From: Bacteroidota bacterium | GTDB taxonomy: Bacteria; Bacteroidota; Bacteroidia; CAILMK01; JAAYUY01 | Reading direction: 5' to 3' | Length of the DNA stretch: 64,000 nt | Assembly: GCA_016776505.1 (NCBI GenBank) | Contig: JADHTG010000011.1 | Span: forward strand, 1-64,000 | The notes under the pieces: model-generated | The model's input: the letters and a program-made list of their open reading frames with translations, nothing else | What the model was told of the DNA's origin: nothing | Databases searched by the model: none | Program-made: the position numbers and the translations under genes | In this document: positions 35,692 through 45,386 of the stretch, in pieces | Position numbering within the stretch: the first letter of the stretch is position 1 | Layout of the letters: the number at the start of each line of letters is the position of its first letter

Positions 35692-35712
35692 GATTTGACT
35701 GCAATATTGAAC

Positions 35713-36720
35713 ATGGATAATTTCCTTCGCAAGTCTGAGAAATCAATGGTCATTGATGTGAGGACTACAAATGAGTTCAAATCCGGACACATGGCAAGAG
35801 CTATTAATATCCCTTTATTTACGAATAAGGAGCGGGCAGTTGTAGGAACCATTTACAAACAGAAAAGTAAACAGGCAGCTATTATAAAAGGCCTGGAAAT
35901 CGTGGGTCCTAAAATGGCTGACTTCGTTACGAAAGTCAAAAAAAAATCTAAGAAAAATGAAATTTTCATCCATTGCTGGAGGGGAGGCATGAGAAGCAGT
36001 AGTTTTGCCTGGCTGATGGAAACAGCTGGTTATAAAGCTTTTACCTTAGAGAAAGGATATAAGAATTATCGGCAGCATGTTTTGAATTCTTTTAATAAGC
36101 AATTAAAGATAATCGTGATCGGGGGAATGACAGGATCGGGTAAAACACCTATTTTATATGAGCTTAAAAAGCGGGGATATCAAATTTTGGATCTAGAAAA
36201 ACTGGCCTCTCACAAAGGTTCTTCTTTCGGAAAAATAGGAGAAAAGGAACAGCCCACCAATGAACAATTTGAAAACAACCTCTTTCATGCTATTAATTCT
36301 TTAGATTTAAATCAGGTTTGCTTTATCGAGGATGAAAGCAGAATGATCGGGAAGTTAAATTTACCTAACGGCTTGTATAATCAGATACGCATGGCAAAAG
36401 TAATTAAACTGGATGTTCTCCGGAAATTAAGGATTAATCATCTTGTAAAAAACTATTCAAATACTGAAATCACCAATTTACTGGAGGCAAGTGATCGATT
36501 AAAAAAGCGATTGGGCGGCCTAAAATTGAAGCAGGTCAGGGCATTTTTATTGACGAATGATTTCAATTCGGCTGCTTCAATCCTGCTTGATTATTACGAT
36601 AAAGCCTATTTATACGGACTGAGTCAGCGGCCTGGTGAAAATATAATTACGGTAAAAACGAATGCTATTGATCCTGTTTATAATACCAACTTGATTTTGG
36701 ATCAACTGCCGGAATCCTGA
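35713..36720 (+). CDS. mnmH: tRNA 2-selenouridine synthase
   Basis: This cytoplasmic enzyme replaces sulfur by selenium at wobble uridine-34 of certain tRNAs, with geranylation as an intermediate. The protein is 335 residues from the ATG at 35713; a TTG at 35695 would add six residues. The N-terminal rhodanese domain has the active cysteine in FIHCWRGGMRSSS (C88), and the C-terminal half has a P-loop GGMTGSGKT (about residues 137-145) followed by ASHKGSSFG. Both domains and the length match MnmH/SelU. It needs selenophosphate from SelD, which is not seen in this window. Co-transcription with the LuxC-like gene is likely. Confidence 0.93.
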   Translation: MDNFLRKSEKSMVIDVRTTNEFKSGHMARAINIPLFTNKERAVVGTIYKQKSKQAAIIKGLEIVGPKMADFVTKVKKKSKKNEIFIHCWRGGMRSSSFAWLMETAGYKAFTLEKGYKNYRQHVLNSFNKQLKIIVIGGMTGSGKTPILYELKKRGYQILDLEKLASHKGSSFGKIGEKEQPTNEQFENNLFHAINSLDLNQVCFIEDESRMIGKLNLPNGLYNQIRMAKVIKLDVLRKLRINHLVKNYSNTEITNLLEASDRLKKRLGGLKLKQVRAFLLTNDFNSAASILLDYYDKAYLYGLSQRPGENIITVKTNAIDPVYNTNLILDQLPES

Positions 36721-36910
36721 AATTGATTCCCTATACAGCATCTTCATTCACTTGAGTTCATATCAGAATCGTATCAACATGAAGTTTTTCCGGTATGGAG
36801 GTAGCCTAAAAACCATTTCATCCGTAAATACAAAAGCCATGTACTAGCTTAATATTCATCATCTTTCTTAACATGTTATTAAAAATAAAGCACGAACAAG
36901 AATCATGTCA

Positions 36911-36918
36911 TAACTTTG
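36911..36918 (+). promoter_or_regulatory. Bacteroidota-type -7 element (TAACTTTG)
   Basis: TAACTTTG fits TAnnTTTG and lies 25 bases before the TTG start of the WG-repeat gene. The -33 region is not recognisable. Confidence 0.45.
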
Positions 36919-36943
36919 TTGAAGCAAATAGATTTTAGGTCTG

Positions 36944-39076
36944 TTGATACGTTCAATCATCATATTCATTTTTCTCGCTTTTGCATCCGGATTCGCAATG
37001 GGTCAAAACCTTAAGAAAGCATATGAAGCATTAGAAGTATATAACTACTTCGAAGCCAAAAGAATATTTGAAAAAAAACTAAGAAAAGATCCCATTCCCT
37101 GCTCCTATGGATTAGGAATAATCTATTCAACGGATGATAATCCATTTTTTAATATCGACATTGCCCATGCATTTTATAAAAATCTTCAGAAAAACTTTGA
37201 TTCCCTGGAAATAAAATCAAAAATTGCCATGTTACGATATGGCATAGACTCAATGGGTATAGCGCAGCTCAAACTAAAGATTGACAGTGTTAAGTTTTAC
37301 CAGGTTCTAAATGATCCTACTGTGGAGAAACTTGAATTATACCTGGAAGTTTATAAGAATTCCAGGTATCGAAATCAGTGTATAAAAATCCGGGATGAAC
37401 AAGCTTTTATACAAAGTCTTTCCAATAATACTGTTGAATCATTGAAAGAATTCATCGAAAAATATCCAGATGCCCGTCAGATTGAAGAAGGAAAAGAGCT
37501 TTATGATAAATTTTTGTTCTTACGCTATGCAAAGGAAAAATCTATTGCTGCTTATGATTCCTTTATTCATAGACATCCTGAAAGTGCTTACGTAAGGCAG
37601 GCGCAGGATTCTATTTTTTCCATCCTTACAGCCAGCAAAAGCATCGAAGCCTATGAAAAATTCATCCAAGAGTTTCCTTCCAACCCAAATATTAATTTTG
37701 CATGGGAACAATTATATATACGGGCAACATATGAAATGAGCCAGGAAGCATACAGCCAATTTATTGACAGATATAAGAATTATCCGAATTTAAAAAGTGT
37801 GGAACACGAGTTATTTCTTCAAAATACTCTCTTGCTGGCCTATCGGGTATTTGATGAAACAGATTCCAGTCTGAAACTTGGTTTTATCAATTATCTTGGA
37901 GAAATAGTGATACCTGCCAGTTATGAATGGCTTGAAGATTTTTCAGAAGGAATGGCCGAAGTGGTGCTAAATGATAAAAGTGGCTTTATAAAAAAGAATG
38001 GCGAACAAACTGTAGCCTGTATTTATGATGAAGTATATTCATTTTCAGAAGGTTTAGCAGTAGTTGAAAGAGACGGGAAAATGGGATTTATCAATAAATA
38101 TGGGATTGAGGTCAGTCCTTTACACTTTGAGGACCTGGGTTCTTTTGAGTCTGGAATCGCTATGGCCAGTATCCAGGGTAAATATGGCTTTATCGATAAA
38201 TCTTTCGAGTTTTTTATTCAACCCATTTATGAGGATGTATATCCTTTTTATAACGGACTGGCAAAAGTATTCAAAGACTCAAAATACGGATTTGTAAATC
38301 TTCAGGGTACAGAGGTCATTCCTATCGTTTATGATTATGCAGGATTATTTCATAATGGACTGGCAATAGTGAAAAAAGAAGGTTATTTTGGATTGATTGA
38401 CTCAATGAATACCATTATTCTTGATTTTAAATATGACAGAATTGGAGAGACCTGTGAAGGATTTAGAATAATTGTCAAGGATAATACCTACGGCTTTATT
38501 GATAATTCAGGAAAACTGATCATCCCTTTTCTTTATCAATTCAGCCAGGAAATCATGGTAAAGAGCTGTTTTAAAAATGGATTGAGTGTTGTTAAAAAAT
38601 ACAATAAATACGGTATAATAGATACTGCAAACAAAATGATAATCCCCCCCATATACACCAATTTGCATCATATGATTGATGGGATTGCAGCAGGAAAATT
38701 TAAAAAATGGGGATATATCGATATCAACAATAAAAAAATTCACAGGTTTTACTTGGATGAAGCTTACAGCTTTTCTGAAGGGATGGGTCGTGTCAGATTA
38801 AATAATAAATATGGTTTTATTAATCATGAAGGAAAGCTTATTGTTGATTATTTATATGATGAAGCTTCTGATTTTAAAGATGGATATGCAATAGTCAAAT
38901 TAGGCAGTTTGTCTGGTTTAATTTCTCTCTCTGACAATATTATTTTAACCACTGATTTTGATGAAATAGAATTTGTAAGTGAGTCCTTGTTAAAAGTGAC
39001 GAAAAACGATAAAATGGGCTATTTCGATCCTGTAAAGAGAAGCTATTTGTGGAAGGAAGAAGGGGCCGGGTTTTAA
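36944..39076 (+). CDS. WG-repeat protein with N-terminal helical repeats
   Basis: This 710-residue exported protein starts at TTG (36944); no ATG precedes the signal peptide, which spans residues 1-20 and ends with FAMGQ. Residues 22-280 are helical, TPR-like. From about residue 305 to the end there are roughly eight WG/KWG repeats of 40-50 residues, each with the pattern GFIxxxGxxxIPxxYDxxxxFxEGLAxV. WG repeats form beta-structures of unknown ligand, common in Bacteroidota surface and envelope proteins. No catalytic residues are evident. It is monocistronic with a promoter element upstream. Confidence 0.85.
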   Translation: MIRSIIIFIFLAFASGFAMGQNLKKAYEALEVYNYFEAKRIFEKKLRKDPIPCSYGLGIIYSTDDNPFFNIDIAHAFYKNLQKNFDSLEIKSKIAMLRYGIDSMGIAQLKLKIDSVKFYQVLNDPTVEKLELYLEVYKNSRYRNQCIKIRDEQAFIQSLSNNTVESLKEFIEKYPDARQIEEGKELYDKFLFLRYAKEKSIAAYDSFIHRHPESAYVRQAQDSIFSILTASKSIEAYEKFIQEFPSNPNINFAWEQLYIRATYEMSQEAYSQFIDRYKNYPNLKSVEHELFLQNTLLLAYRVFDETDSSLKLGFINYLGEIVIPASYEWLEDFSEGMAEVVLNDKSGFIKKNGEQTVACIYDEVYSFSEGLAVVERDGKMGFINKYGIEVSPLHFEDLGSFESGIAMASIQGKYGFIDKSFEFFIQPIYEDVYPFYNGLAKVFKDSKYGFVNLQGTEVIPIVYDYAGLFHNGLAIVKKEGYFGLIDSMNTIILDFKYDRIGETCEGFRIIVKDNTYGFIDNSGKLIIPFLYQFSQEIMVKSCFKNGLSVVKKYNKYGIIDTANKMIIPPIYTNLHHMIDGIAAGKFKKWGYIDINNKKIHRFYLDEAYSFSEGMGRVRLNNKYGFINHEGKLIVDYLYDEASDFKDGYAIVKLGSLSGLISLSDNIILTTDFDEIEFVSESLLKVTKNDKMGYFDPVKRSYLWKEEGAGF

Positions 39077-39953
39077 CATTATATTTACTGGAATGGAGGT
39101 TTTCTCAAAAGTCAATAAATAACCCCATAGACGTCATTCCCTTGTCCGCCTGCCGGCAGGGCAGGAATAATGGAATCTCATATTCAATTAGATTTTATTA
39201 CTGTTCAGCTATCATTTGTTAATGTTGCCGCAAATAAACGCAAACTAGACCGCTAATCTTCGCGATAATTAGCGTTTCATTTGCGAGAATTAGCGGTTTA
39301 TTTTTTTCGGAAGATATAAATTACTGATATTAAGCACAATGGGATAGCTGAACAGTAACTAGATTTTTAAATACCAAATCTGAAGAACCCAAACCACAAA
39401 GCCCAACCCAACATTCTACGGATAGTGTGGGTAGCTTCAAGCTACGAACCGGGGATATTTCAACTGTTCCCATACATCCTGAGATTAAGGAAAAGTTTTC
39501 AGGAAAATATTTAAGGATTTAAGCATTCCTGATATATTAAAAAAATAATATGCCCAATGATGAAGGCTTGATGTGATCGTCACGACTCAGCATGAAGCCT
39601 CAATAGAGCCTGCTTGTCAGCAGGAAAGAAGCCATATCCATGATTTATTAAATAGGTGACAAATCCTCCATTCTGTTCGTAGTCTGTCGTATGGCTTTGC
39701 AGCATGGGGACTACGAACATGTTTACTAGATCCCAAATTTAAGGCATGCCTCCTCAATTCAAAAAATCCATTGATTTCTGAATAATCCCAATAATGGAAT
39801 TTATTAATGTAATGCTAATTAGTGGAAATTTTTGAATGATAAATAAAATCCAATCCTTAAACCCCAATGCTCCATTGCCTGGCAACAGTCTAAGGATACT
39901 GAGGGGTTTTCCTGGCCGTTAAAACCGAACCATTAACAATCGTATTTCATCCA
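39077..39953. other. Gene-free stretch rich in palindromic repeats
   Basis: No convincing coding frame is seen in these 877 bases. They contain the palindrome CCTGCCGGCAGG (39149-39160), the 161-bp inverted-repeat element listed separately, the palindrome GTAGCTT-C-AAGCTAC (39431-39445), and an 11-bp inverted repeat TGTTCGTAGTC (39674-39684) with GACTACGAACA (39709-39719). The stretch separates the convergent WG-repeat and M1 peptidase genes and looks like an accumulation site of small repeats. Confidence 0.7.
39189..39367. mobile_element. MITE-like inverted-repeat element with 8-bp direct repeats
   Basis: A perfect 16-bp inverted repeat TTACTGTTCAGCTATC (39198-39213) and its complement (39343-39358) bounds 161 bases. 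The copy of TAGATTTT at 39189-39196 and again at 39360-39367 flanks the element, each one base from its arm, as a target-site duplication would. Inside is a second hairpin, ACCGCTAATCTTCGC (39249-39263) paired with GCGAGAATTAGCGGT (39283-39297) with one mismatch. It has no coding capacity. This is the form of a non-autonomous mobile element; the transposase that would move it is not in the window. Confidence 0.5.
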
Positions 39954-41903
39954 TTAGGGCTTTACCAGTTTATGTGTTACCCGTGTTGTTTCTAGTTGAA
40001 TAATAACCACATAAGTACCATCAAATAAGTCCTGAACAGGAATTGAAATTTTCATGCCCGGACTGATCTGGAGATCGTTGTACTCCTCTCCTTTTACTAT
40101 CCTGCCCAAATTATCAGTGATGCTTATACTCTTGAGTACATCTGCTTCCATAAACTGTATGTAAAGCATATCCATAACTGGGTTTGGATACATGACTGCA
40201 AACTGGTTTCTATCAATATTCAGATGATGGATTCGCAAGACATTATCTTTAGAAATTAAATGATATTCAGGATCAAAAGCAAAGGAATCAGGTTCAAAAT
40301 CCAGGTCAACTTCAAAAAGCTGACCTTCAAAATCATTCTGAAATAATATCGTTTTCTGTTCACCATATTTACCATAAAAACGGATTGGAAGTGGCAACTC
40401 AAAAAAATCAACAGAAGCGTGGGACTGTTTTTGATTAACCTGAATGCTGACATGATTTTTAACCGGATACAAATCAATAGAATAGGATGGGAAACCCTGA
40501 CCATAGATCCAATCACTAAAAAAACCTGTTAAATCAAGTTGAGAAACCTGTTCAAAATGCCATCGAATATCTTCCGTTAAAGCGTAATTATAGGCCAGGG
40601 CCGGATCATCCAAATAGTTCTTAACAGCTTTAAAAAATAAACTATCACCAAGTTTTAATCGAATCATATTCAGAACCATAGCCCCCTTCTGATAGGTTAA
40701 GCGATAGGAAAATAAGCGGGAAAAACTAAGGGTATCTGATCCATTGACAAATACTGATCCTCCATCGAAATTGGTAATACTTTGAATCCTGCTTTTTTTC
40801 AACACAAGGAAATCCTCGTGATTTCTAAAATGCTCATAATACAGTGCATCAGAAAACGTAGCAAAACTTTCGTTCAACCATAAATCTTCCCAACTCTGAC
40901 AGGTTATTTTATCACCAAACCACTGATGAGCTAACTCATGAGCCACTAAGCCCCCGCTGAAATGTCCCATAAAACTCATGGTCTGGTGTTCCATGCCTCC
41001 ATTCCTGCCAAATTGGGCATGACCATACTTCTCTTTTTCAAAAGGATATGGACCAAATTTATCGATAAACAGTTCCATGATAGGAACCGTCATGGAAATG
41101 TTATACCAGAATAAACTGAGGTCCTCAGGATAAATATAATTCAGAATTTCCAGTGAATCAGTTCCTTCTGTAACCCAAAAAGAAACAACATCATAATTGG
41201 TCACGGCAATGGCTATCAGGTAAGCTGGGACAGGATAACGATGTTTCCAGTGAAAATAAGAATAAAAACCATCAGAGGATTCAGAAACCAGGATTCCATT
41301 GCTCGCTACACGATTTCCGATTGTAGTTTTCACCAAAATATCAATAGAATCAATTTTATCATTCAATGTTTGTTTGCATGGCCACCAATCGCGACTACCG
41401 TAAGGTTCTGATAATGTCCAGATAACAGAATTGCTATCATGCATATCCCGTACAAATGAACCAGAACCATTTTGCTCAGGGACTCCATGATAATAGACGG
41501 TCAAAGAATCCAGTTCATTCTTCAAAATGACACCAGGTAATTCAATTTCAAGGAAATAAGCAGTTTCATGTGTATAGTTCAATTTGTTTCCATGATAAAG
41601 GATAGAATCGACAATTAAGTATCGGGTCAGTTCCAAAGTAAACTCATCAAGTGCATCTGATTTGCTGACAAAATAAGAAGTAACTTCACCTTCTATATAC
41701 AATGTATCCGGATCAACAAACCAATTGAATCGGTGGTATTTCAAATCATATTCTGCCATGCTGGCCTGAAGAGATCTTTCGTGAGGTGTTTGATAGTAGA
41801 AGTCGGACGCTTTGCCTTCCTGAATATTGTATTCATTCAGTTGTTGGCCATATGACATCGTGGAGATAAAGCACAATAATAATAGGATTAGGAAACGTTG
41901 CAT
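39954..41903 (-). CDS. M1 family metallopeptidase with T9SS sorting domain
   Basis: This 649-residue secreted zinc aminopeptidase has a signal peptide (residues 1-20). The M1 beta-sandwich comes first, then the exopeptidase motif GGMEH (302-306, in place of GAMEN), the zinc site HELAHQW (322-328) with the third ligand E345 in LWLNESFA, and the helical part. A C-terminal T9SS type A domain begins near residue 573 (VMYPNPV). All zinc ligands are present, so it should be active in releasing N-terminal residues from peptides outside the cell. It is shorter than PepN because it lacks the large C-terminal helical domain. Confidence 0.92.
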   Translation of the reverse strand: MQRFLILLLLCFISTMSYGQQLNEYNIQEGKASDFYYQTPHERSLQASMAEYDLKYHRFNWFVDPDTLYIEGEVTSYFVSKSDALDEFTLELTRYLIVDSILYHGNKLNYTHETAYFLEIELPGVILKNELDSLTVYYHGVPEQNGSGSFVRDMHDSNSVIWTLSEPYGSRDWWPCKQTLNDKIDSIDILVKTTIGNRVASNGILVSESSDGFYSYFHWKHRYPVPAYLIAIAVTNYDVVSFWVTEGTDSLEILNYIYPEDLSLFWYNISMTVPIMELFIDKFGPYPFEKEKYGHAQFGRNGGMEHQTMSFMGHFSGGLVAHELAHQWFGDKITCQSWEDLWLNESFATFSDALYYEHFRNHEDFLVLKKSRIQSITNFDGGSVFVNGSDTLSFSRLFSYRLTYQKGAMVLNMIRLKLGDSLFFKAVKNYLDDPALAYNYALTEDIRWHFEQVSQLDLTGFFSDWIYGQGFPSYSIDLYPVKNHVSIQVNQKQSHASVDFFELPLPIRFYGKYGEQKTILFQNDFEGQLFEVDLDFEPDSFAFDPEYHLISKDNVLRIHHLNIDRNQFAVMYPNPVMDMLYIQFMEADVLKSISITDNLGRIVKGEEYNDLQISPGMKISIPVQDLFDGTYVVIIQLETTRVTHKLVKP

Positions 41904-41951
41904 ATTATAAACTTGAACTGCAATTTACAGCTTTTAAAGAATTCAAAATCC

Positions 41952-42947
41952 CTAATAATTCAAATGCTTTTCCGCATATAACAGATGGCCGTCATAATCA
42001 ATCAACCTGACCATCAACACTCCTTTTGAAAGGGGACCTAAATCGATCAGTTTTTTGTAAGCACTCCGGTAAAGTAATTTCCCTGACAGGGAATAAATTT
42101 CAATTCCAGAAACCAATAATTCATGTCCGTTAATGTATAATTCTCTTCTTGTATTATTGCAAATAACAAATTGCTTTTTCCTTGCTCTGTCAGAAATACC
42201 GATCGGATTTTTAATATATTCATTCAACACTTCTAAACCAGTTAGAGGACGTAAATACACTCTTAAATCATCTATCATCCCATGGTATGGTTTAATTCCA
42301 GTAGCCATTGAATCTGAGGTTTTTCCCACTATCAACAGATCAGTTAATGCTTTTAATGGTAACTTGCTGTACACCTGTCTGCTCAGGTAGCCATCCAGGA
42401 ATATCCGGGGACCCTGGAGGCCATTTCCGGAATCGACATATAAGTGATGCCATTCGGTAAACCAGAGCATTGAAGTACTTTTAAATGAGAAATTTCCGGG
42501 GATATCTACATGGACAAAGTAAGCCGGATTGGTTGCACTGGTGATCGCGTCAATTTCTGTAGAGAATTTCTTTTGTCCATAATCAAAAATGATGACCGAA
42601 TCTGCATCTTTTTCAGGATTCAGCCAAACTGAAATTGCCAATACAGGGTATTTACCAATAGGAAATGACAGGTAATCTATTTCACCATCCAGATTAATTG
42701 CATTTTTCTGAAAATCCAGTCTGTCGTTGACATAGATAGGTTCTCCGTAGGCAAAACCATGCAAATTATTTCCACCATAATCCATTACATTCTGGTTGAA
42801 AGGATAATATGCCAACGCATCCACAGTTAAGGGCTGGCGACCGGAAATCAAGGGGAAACAAAGAATGACCAAAAAAATGATGGAACTGAATATCCTGAAA
42901 AAATTGATATTCAAATTAATATCCTGGTATAATTTTTTGGATTTCAT
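41952..42947 (-). CDS. LamG/concanavalin-like secreted protein
   Basis: The protein is 331 residues from the ATG at 42947, preferred over 43046 because it places the basic signal-peptide start (MKSKK) before a hydrophobic core. Residues 45-240 form a LamG-type jelly roll: ALAYYPFNQNVMDYGGNNLHG, then WHHLYVDSG, then GMIDDLRVYLRPLTGLEVLNEY. Such domains bind carbohydrates or proteins. The C-terminal 75 residues look like a T9SS sorting domain (IEIYSLSGKLLYRS, then LSKGVLMVRL) but lack the YPNP start. It is 48 bases upstream of the M1 peptidase on the same strand. Confidence 0.78.
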   Translation of the reverse strand: MKSKKLYQDINLNINFFRIFSSIIFLVILCFPLISGRQPLTVDALAYYPFNQNVMDYGGNNLHGFAYGEPIYVNDRLDFQKNAINLDGEIDYLSFPIGKYPVLAISVWLNPEKDADSVIIFDYGQKKFSTEIDAITSATNPAYFVHVDIPGNFSFKSTSMLWFTEWHHLYVDSGNGLQGPRIFLDGYLSRQVYSKLPLKALTDLLIVGKTSDSMATGIKPYHGMIDDLRVYLRPLTGLEVLNEYIKNPIGISDRARKKQFVICNNTRRELYINGHELLVSGIEIYSLSGKLLYRSAYKKLIDLGPLSKGVLMVRLIDYDGHLLYAEKHLNY

Positions 42948-43067
42948 CCCATCCAAGGTCAAAGATTTGAATGTAATTATACAATAAATATATGAATATG
43001 TACGTCTCAATCGAATGACTGATTCATTTTTCATTCGTATCTTCACTCATTGTAAAAAATCTGTCAT

Positions 43068-44789
43068 ATGAATAAAACCATTCACCTCCTTGCTTTAATT
43101 CTAGTGTTCAGTTCATTTGTGGGGGCTCAAAATTACAAAGCCATTACCGATGTCCATATTATTCGCACAGATAAAGAAAAAATCATCAGCAACACCAACT
43201 TGCTGATAAAGGACAATAAAATCGAAAAAATCGGGAAGAATATAGTCATTCCTGAACAGGCAGAGATCATCGATGGCAGTGGAAAATATCTGATTCCCGG
43301 TTTAGTGGATGCGCATATTCATTTTTTTCAGTCCGGTGGATTATATACTCGACCCGATGGACTGGATTTAACACATCGGAAAAGTTATGAGGATGAAATG
43401 GCCTGGATAAAAGCCAATATCGATGATGTGTTTAAACGATATATCCGTTGTGGAATCACTTCTGTGATCGATATGGGTGGTCCTATGTGGAATTTTGATG
43501 TAAAAAAATATTCAAAAGAAGCTCCTGTTGCTCCCCGCGTTTATCTTTCGGGTCCATTAATTGCGTCTTATCAACCTGATGTCCTGACTACTGATGATCC
43601 GCCCATTATCAAAGTCAACACAGTGGAGGAAGCACTAAAACTGGTGGATAAGCAAATTGCCATGAACACGGATTTCATCAAGATATGGTATGTGATTACT
43701 GCCGGCATGACAGGCGAAGTGTTTGAGCCCATCGTGAAAGCGATCATCGAGGAAAGTCATAAGCGAGGCAAACCGGTTTATGTGCATGCCCTGGAGCTGG
43801 ATAAATCAGCCAAACGGGCCATGAGGGCGGGCGCTGATGTGTTGGTTCACAGCATCCGCGACCAAGCCATTGACGAAGATTTCCTGAAATTGGCAAAACA
43901 GAATAATGTGTCCTATATCCCAACCCTATGGGTATTGGAATCCTATGCATCCGTGTATTCCAAACAGTTGGATCTTCTTCCCATTGAACACCAGGCCGGA
44001 AATCCGTATATCATTGGCTCTCTTTACGATATGCATGAAATCCCTGCAGATGAATTGCCTGAGCGGGTAAACAAAATGCATCATGATCATACACCTATAA
44101 AAACCAGCGATATCATACTGCAGAATCTGAAAAAAGTCCAGGAGGCCGGAATCAACGTGGTGGCTGGAACGGATGCGGGGAATGTGGGTGTAATTCATGG
44201 GCCCTCTATATTTCATGAGTTTATGCTCATGTCAAAAGCAGGTTTAAGTAATTGGGAAATACTGGTGGATGCCACTCTGAATGCGGCAAAAATGCTCAAA
44301 AATGAGGATCTGTTTGGTTCAGTTAAAGCTGGCAAACTAGCAGATCTTGTTATACTGAATTCCAATCCATTGGAGGATATCCAAAATACTTCTGATATTG
44401 CCCTTGTTATTAAGGACGGTCAGCTCTTTTACCCGGAAAAAGTGATCAGTCCAAGTCCGGAGGAAATCGTTCAAATACAGCTCAACGCTTACAATGAAAA
44501 GGATTTGGAGGCATTTCTGTATGTTTTTGATGAAAATATAGAAGTCTACAACTTTCCTGATGAGTTACGATATAAAGGCAAGGAAGAAATGAGAAAACTC
44601 TATGCTTCTTTTTTTGAAAAAGCAGGTGAATTGCATTGCCAGCTCATCAACAGGATCACCTATGGCCCTTATGTAATGGATCGGGAACATGTTACTACCT
44701 CTATTCCAGGCAGAGAGATTATTGAAGGTCAGGCTATTTATGAAGTAGCAGATGGCAAGATCATCAAGCTGTGGTTTTTAAGAAAATAA
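43068..44789 (+). CDS. Secreted amidohydrolase fused to a SnoaL-like domain
   Basis: This 573-residue protein has a signal peptide (residues 1-20). Residues 22-455 are an amidohydrolase-superfamily TIM barrel with the expected metal ligands: H83 and H85 in VDAHIHF, K205 in FIKIWYV, H240 in VYVHAL, H261 in LVHSIRD and D369 in GTDAGN. The imidazolonepropionase/prolidase-like branch is likely. Residues 464-573 form an NTF2/SnoaL-type domain (IVQIQLNAYNEKDLEAFLYVFDENIEVYN), an unusual partner for this enzyme. Export suggests a periplasmic dipeptidase- or lactonase-like activity; the substrate is unknown. The MOSC gene starts one base after its stop. Confidence 0.85.
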   Translation: MNKTIHLLALILVFSSFVGAQNYKAITDVHIIRTDKEKIISNTNLLIKDNKIEKIGKNIVIPEQAEIIDGSGKYLIPGLVDAHIHFFQSGGLYTRPDGLDLTHRKSYEDEMAWIKANIDDVFKRYIRCGITSVIDMGGPMWNFDVKKYSKEAPVAPRVYLSGPLIASYQPDVLTTDDPPIIKVNTVEEALKLVDKQIAMNTDFIKIWYVITAGMTGEVFEPIVKAIIEESHKRGKPVYVHALELDKSAKRAMRAGADVLVHSIRDQAIDEDFLKLAKQNNVSYIPTLWVLESYASVYSKQLDLLPIEHQAGNPYIIGSLYDMHEIPADELPERVNKMHHDHTPIKTSDIILQNLKKVQEAGINVVAGTDAGNVGVIHGPSIFHEFMLMSKAGLSNWEILVDATLNAAKMLKNEDLFGSVKAGKLADLVILNSNPLEDIQNTSDIALVIKDGQLFYPEKVISPSPEEIVQIQLNAYNEKDLEAFLYVFDENIEVYNFPDELRYKGKEEMRKLYASFFEKAGELHCQLINRITYGPYVMDREHVTTSIPGREIIEGQAIYEVADGKIIKLWFLRK

Positions 44790-44790
44790 T

Positions 44791-45237
44791 ATGGGAAAAT
44801 TATTAAACATAGCTTATAAAAAAGCATCCGGAGAAGCCATGATAGAAGTTTCTGAATCAACGATTTCCGTTGAATCCGGATTGGAAAATGATTACAGGGG
44901 AGCTACATCCGTAAAGCGACAAATTACGTTATTGGCAAAAGAAGATTGGGAAAGCGCTTGTAAATCATTTGATAAAACGATTGACTGGAAAGTCAGAAGA
45001 GTTAATTTATATATTGAAGGAATTGAGCTAAAACAATCTGCAGCTAAAAAGCTGAAGTTGGGTAAGGAAGTCATTCTTGAAATCACAGGTGAAACCAAAC
45101 CTTGCTTTCGCATGGACGAGCAGGTCAATGGACTGACACTGGCGCTGATGAAAGACTGGAAAGGTGGGGTTTGCTGCACAGTGATTCGGGGAGGGAAGAT
45201 TCAAGTGGGGGATGACGTTCAAATTTTAAGCAAGTAA
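44791..45237 (+). CDS. MOSC domain protein
   Basis: This 148-residue stand-alone MOSC domain belongs to the fold found at the C-terminus of molybdenum cofactor sulfurases and in sulfur-carrying reductases. The conserved cysteine thought to bind sulfur or the cofactor is C105 in ETKPCFRMDE; the GLENDYRG block (30-37) and RQITLLAKEDWE follow the family pattern. It lies one base after the amidohydrolase stop and is certainly co-transcribed with it, an association I cannot explain functionally. Small MOSC proteins may carry sulfur or bind molybdopterin. Confidence 0.88.
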   Translation: MGKLLNIAYKKASGEAMIEVSESTISVESGLENDYRGATSVKRQITLLAKEDWESACKSFDKTIDWKVRRVNLYIEGIELKQSAAKKLKLGKEVILEITGETKPCFRMDEQVNGLTLALMKDWKGGVCCTVIRGGKIQVGDDVQILSK

Positions 45238-45386
45238 AATTTCAAACTTTCCTAATTGCAGTTTGGGATTTGATTGTTGGAATTTGGGATTTATCGGAAG
45301 GACTCCTTCGGAGAAGTTTGTCCGAATGCTTCCTTTCTGGCAAACTGATCCAAGCTTGAATTTTATATGTTGCAGTTTATATCGAA

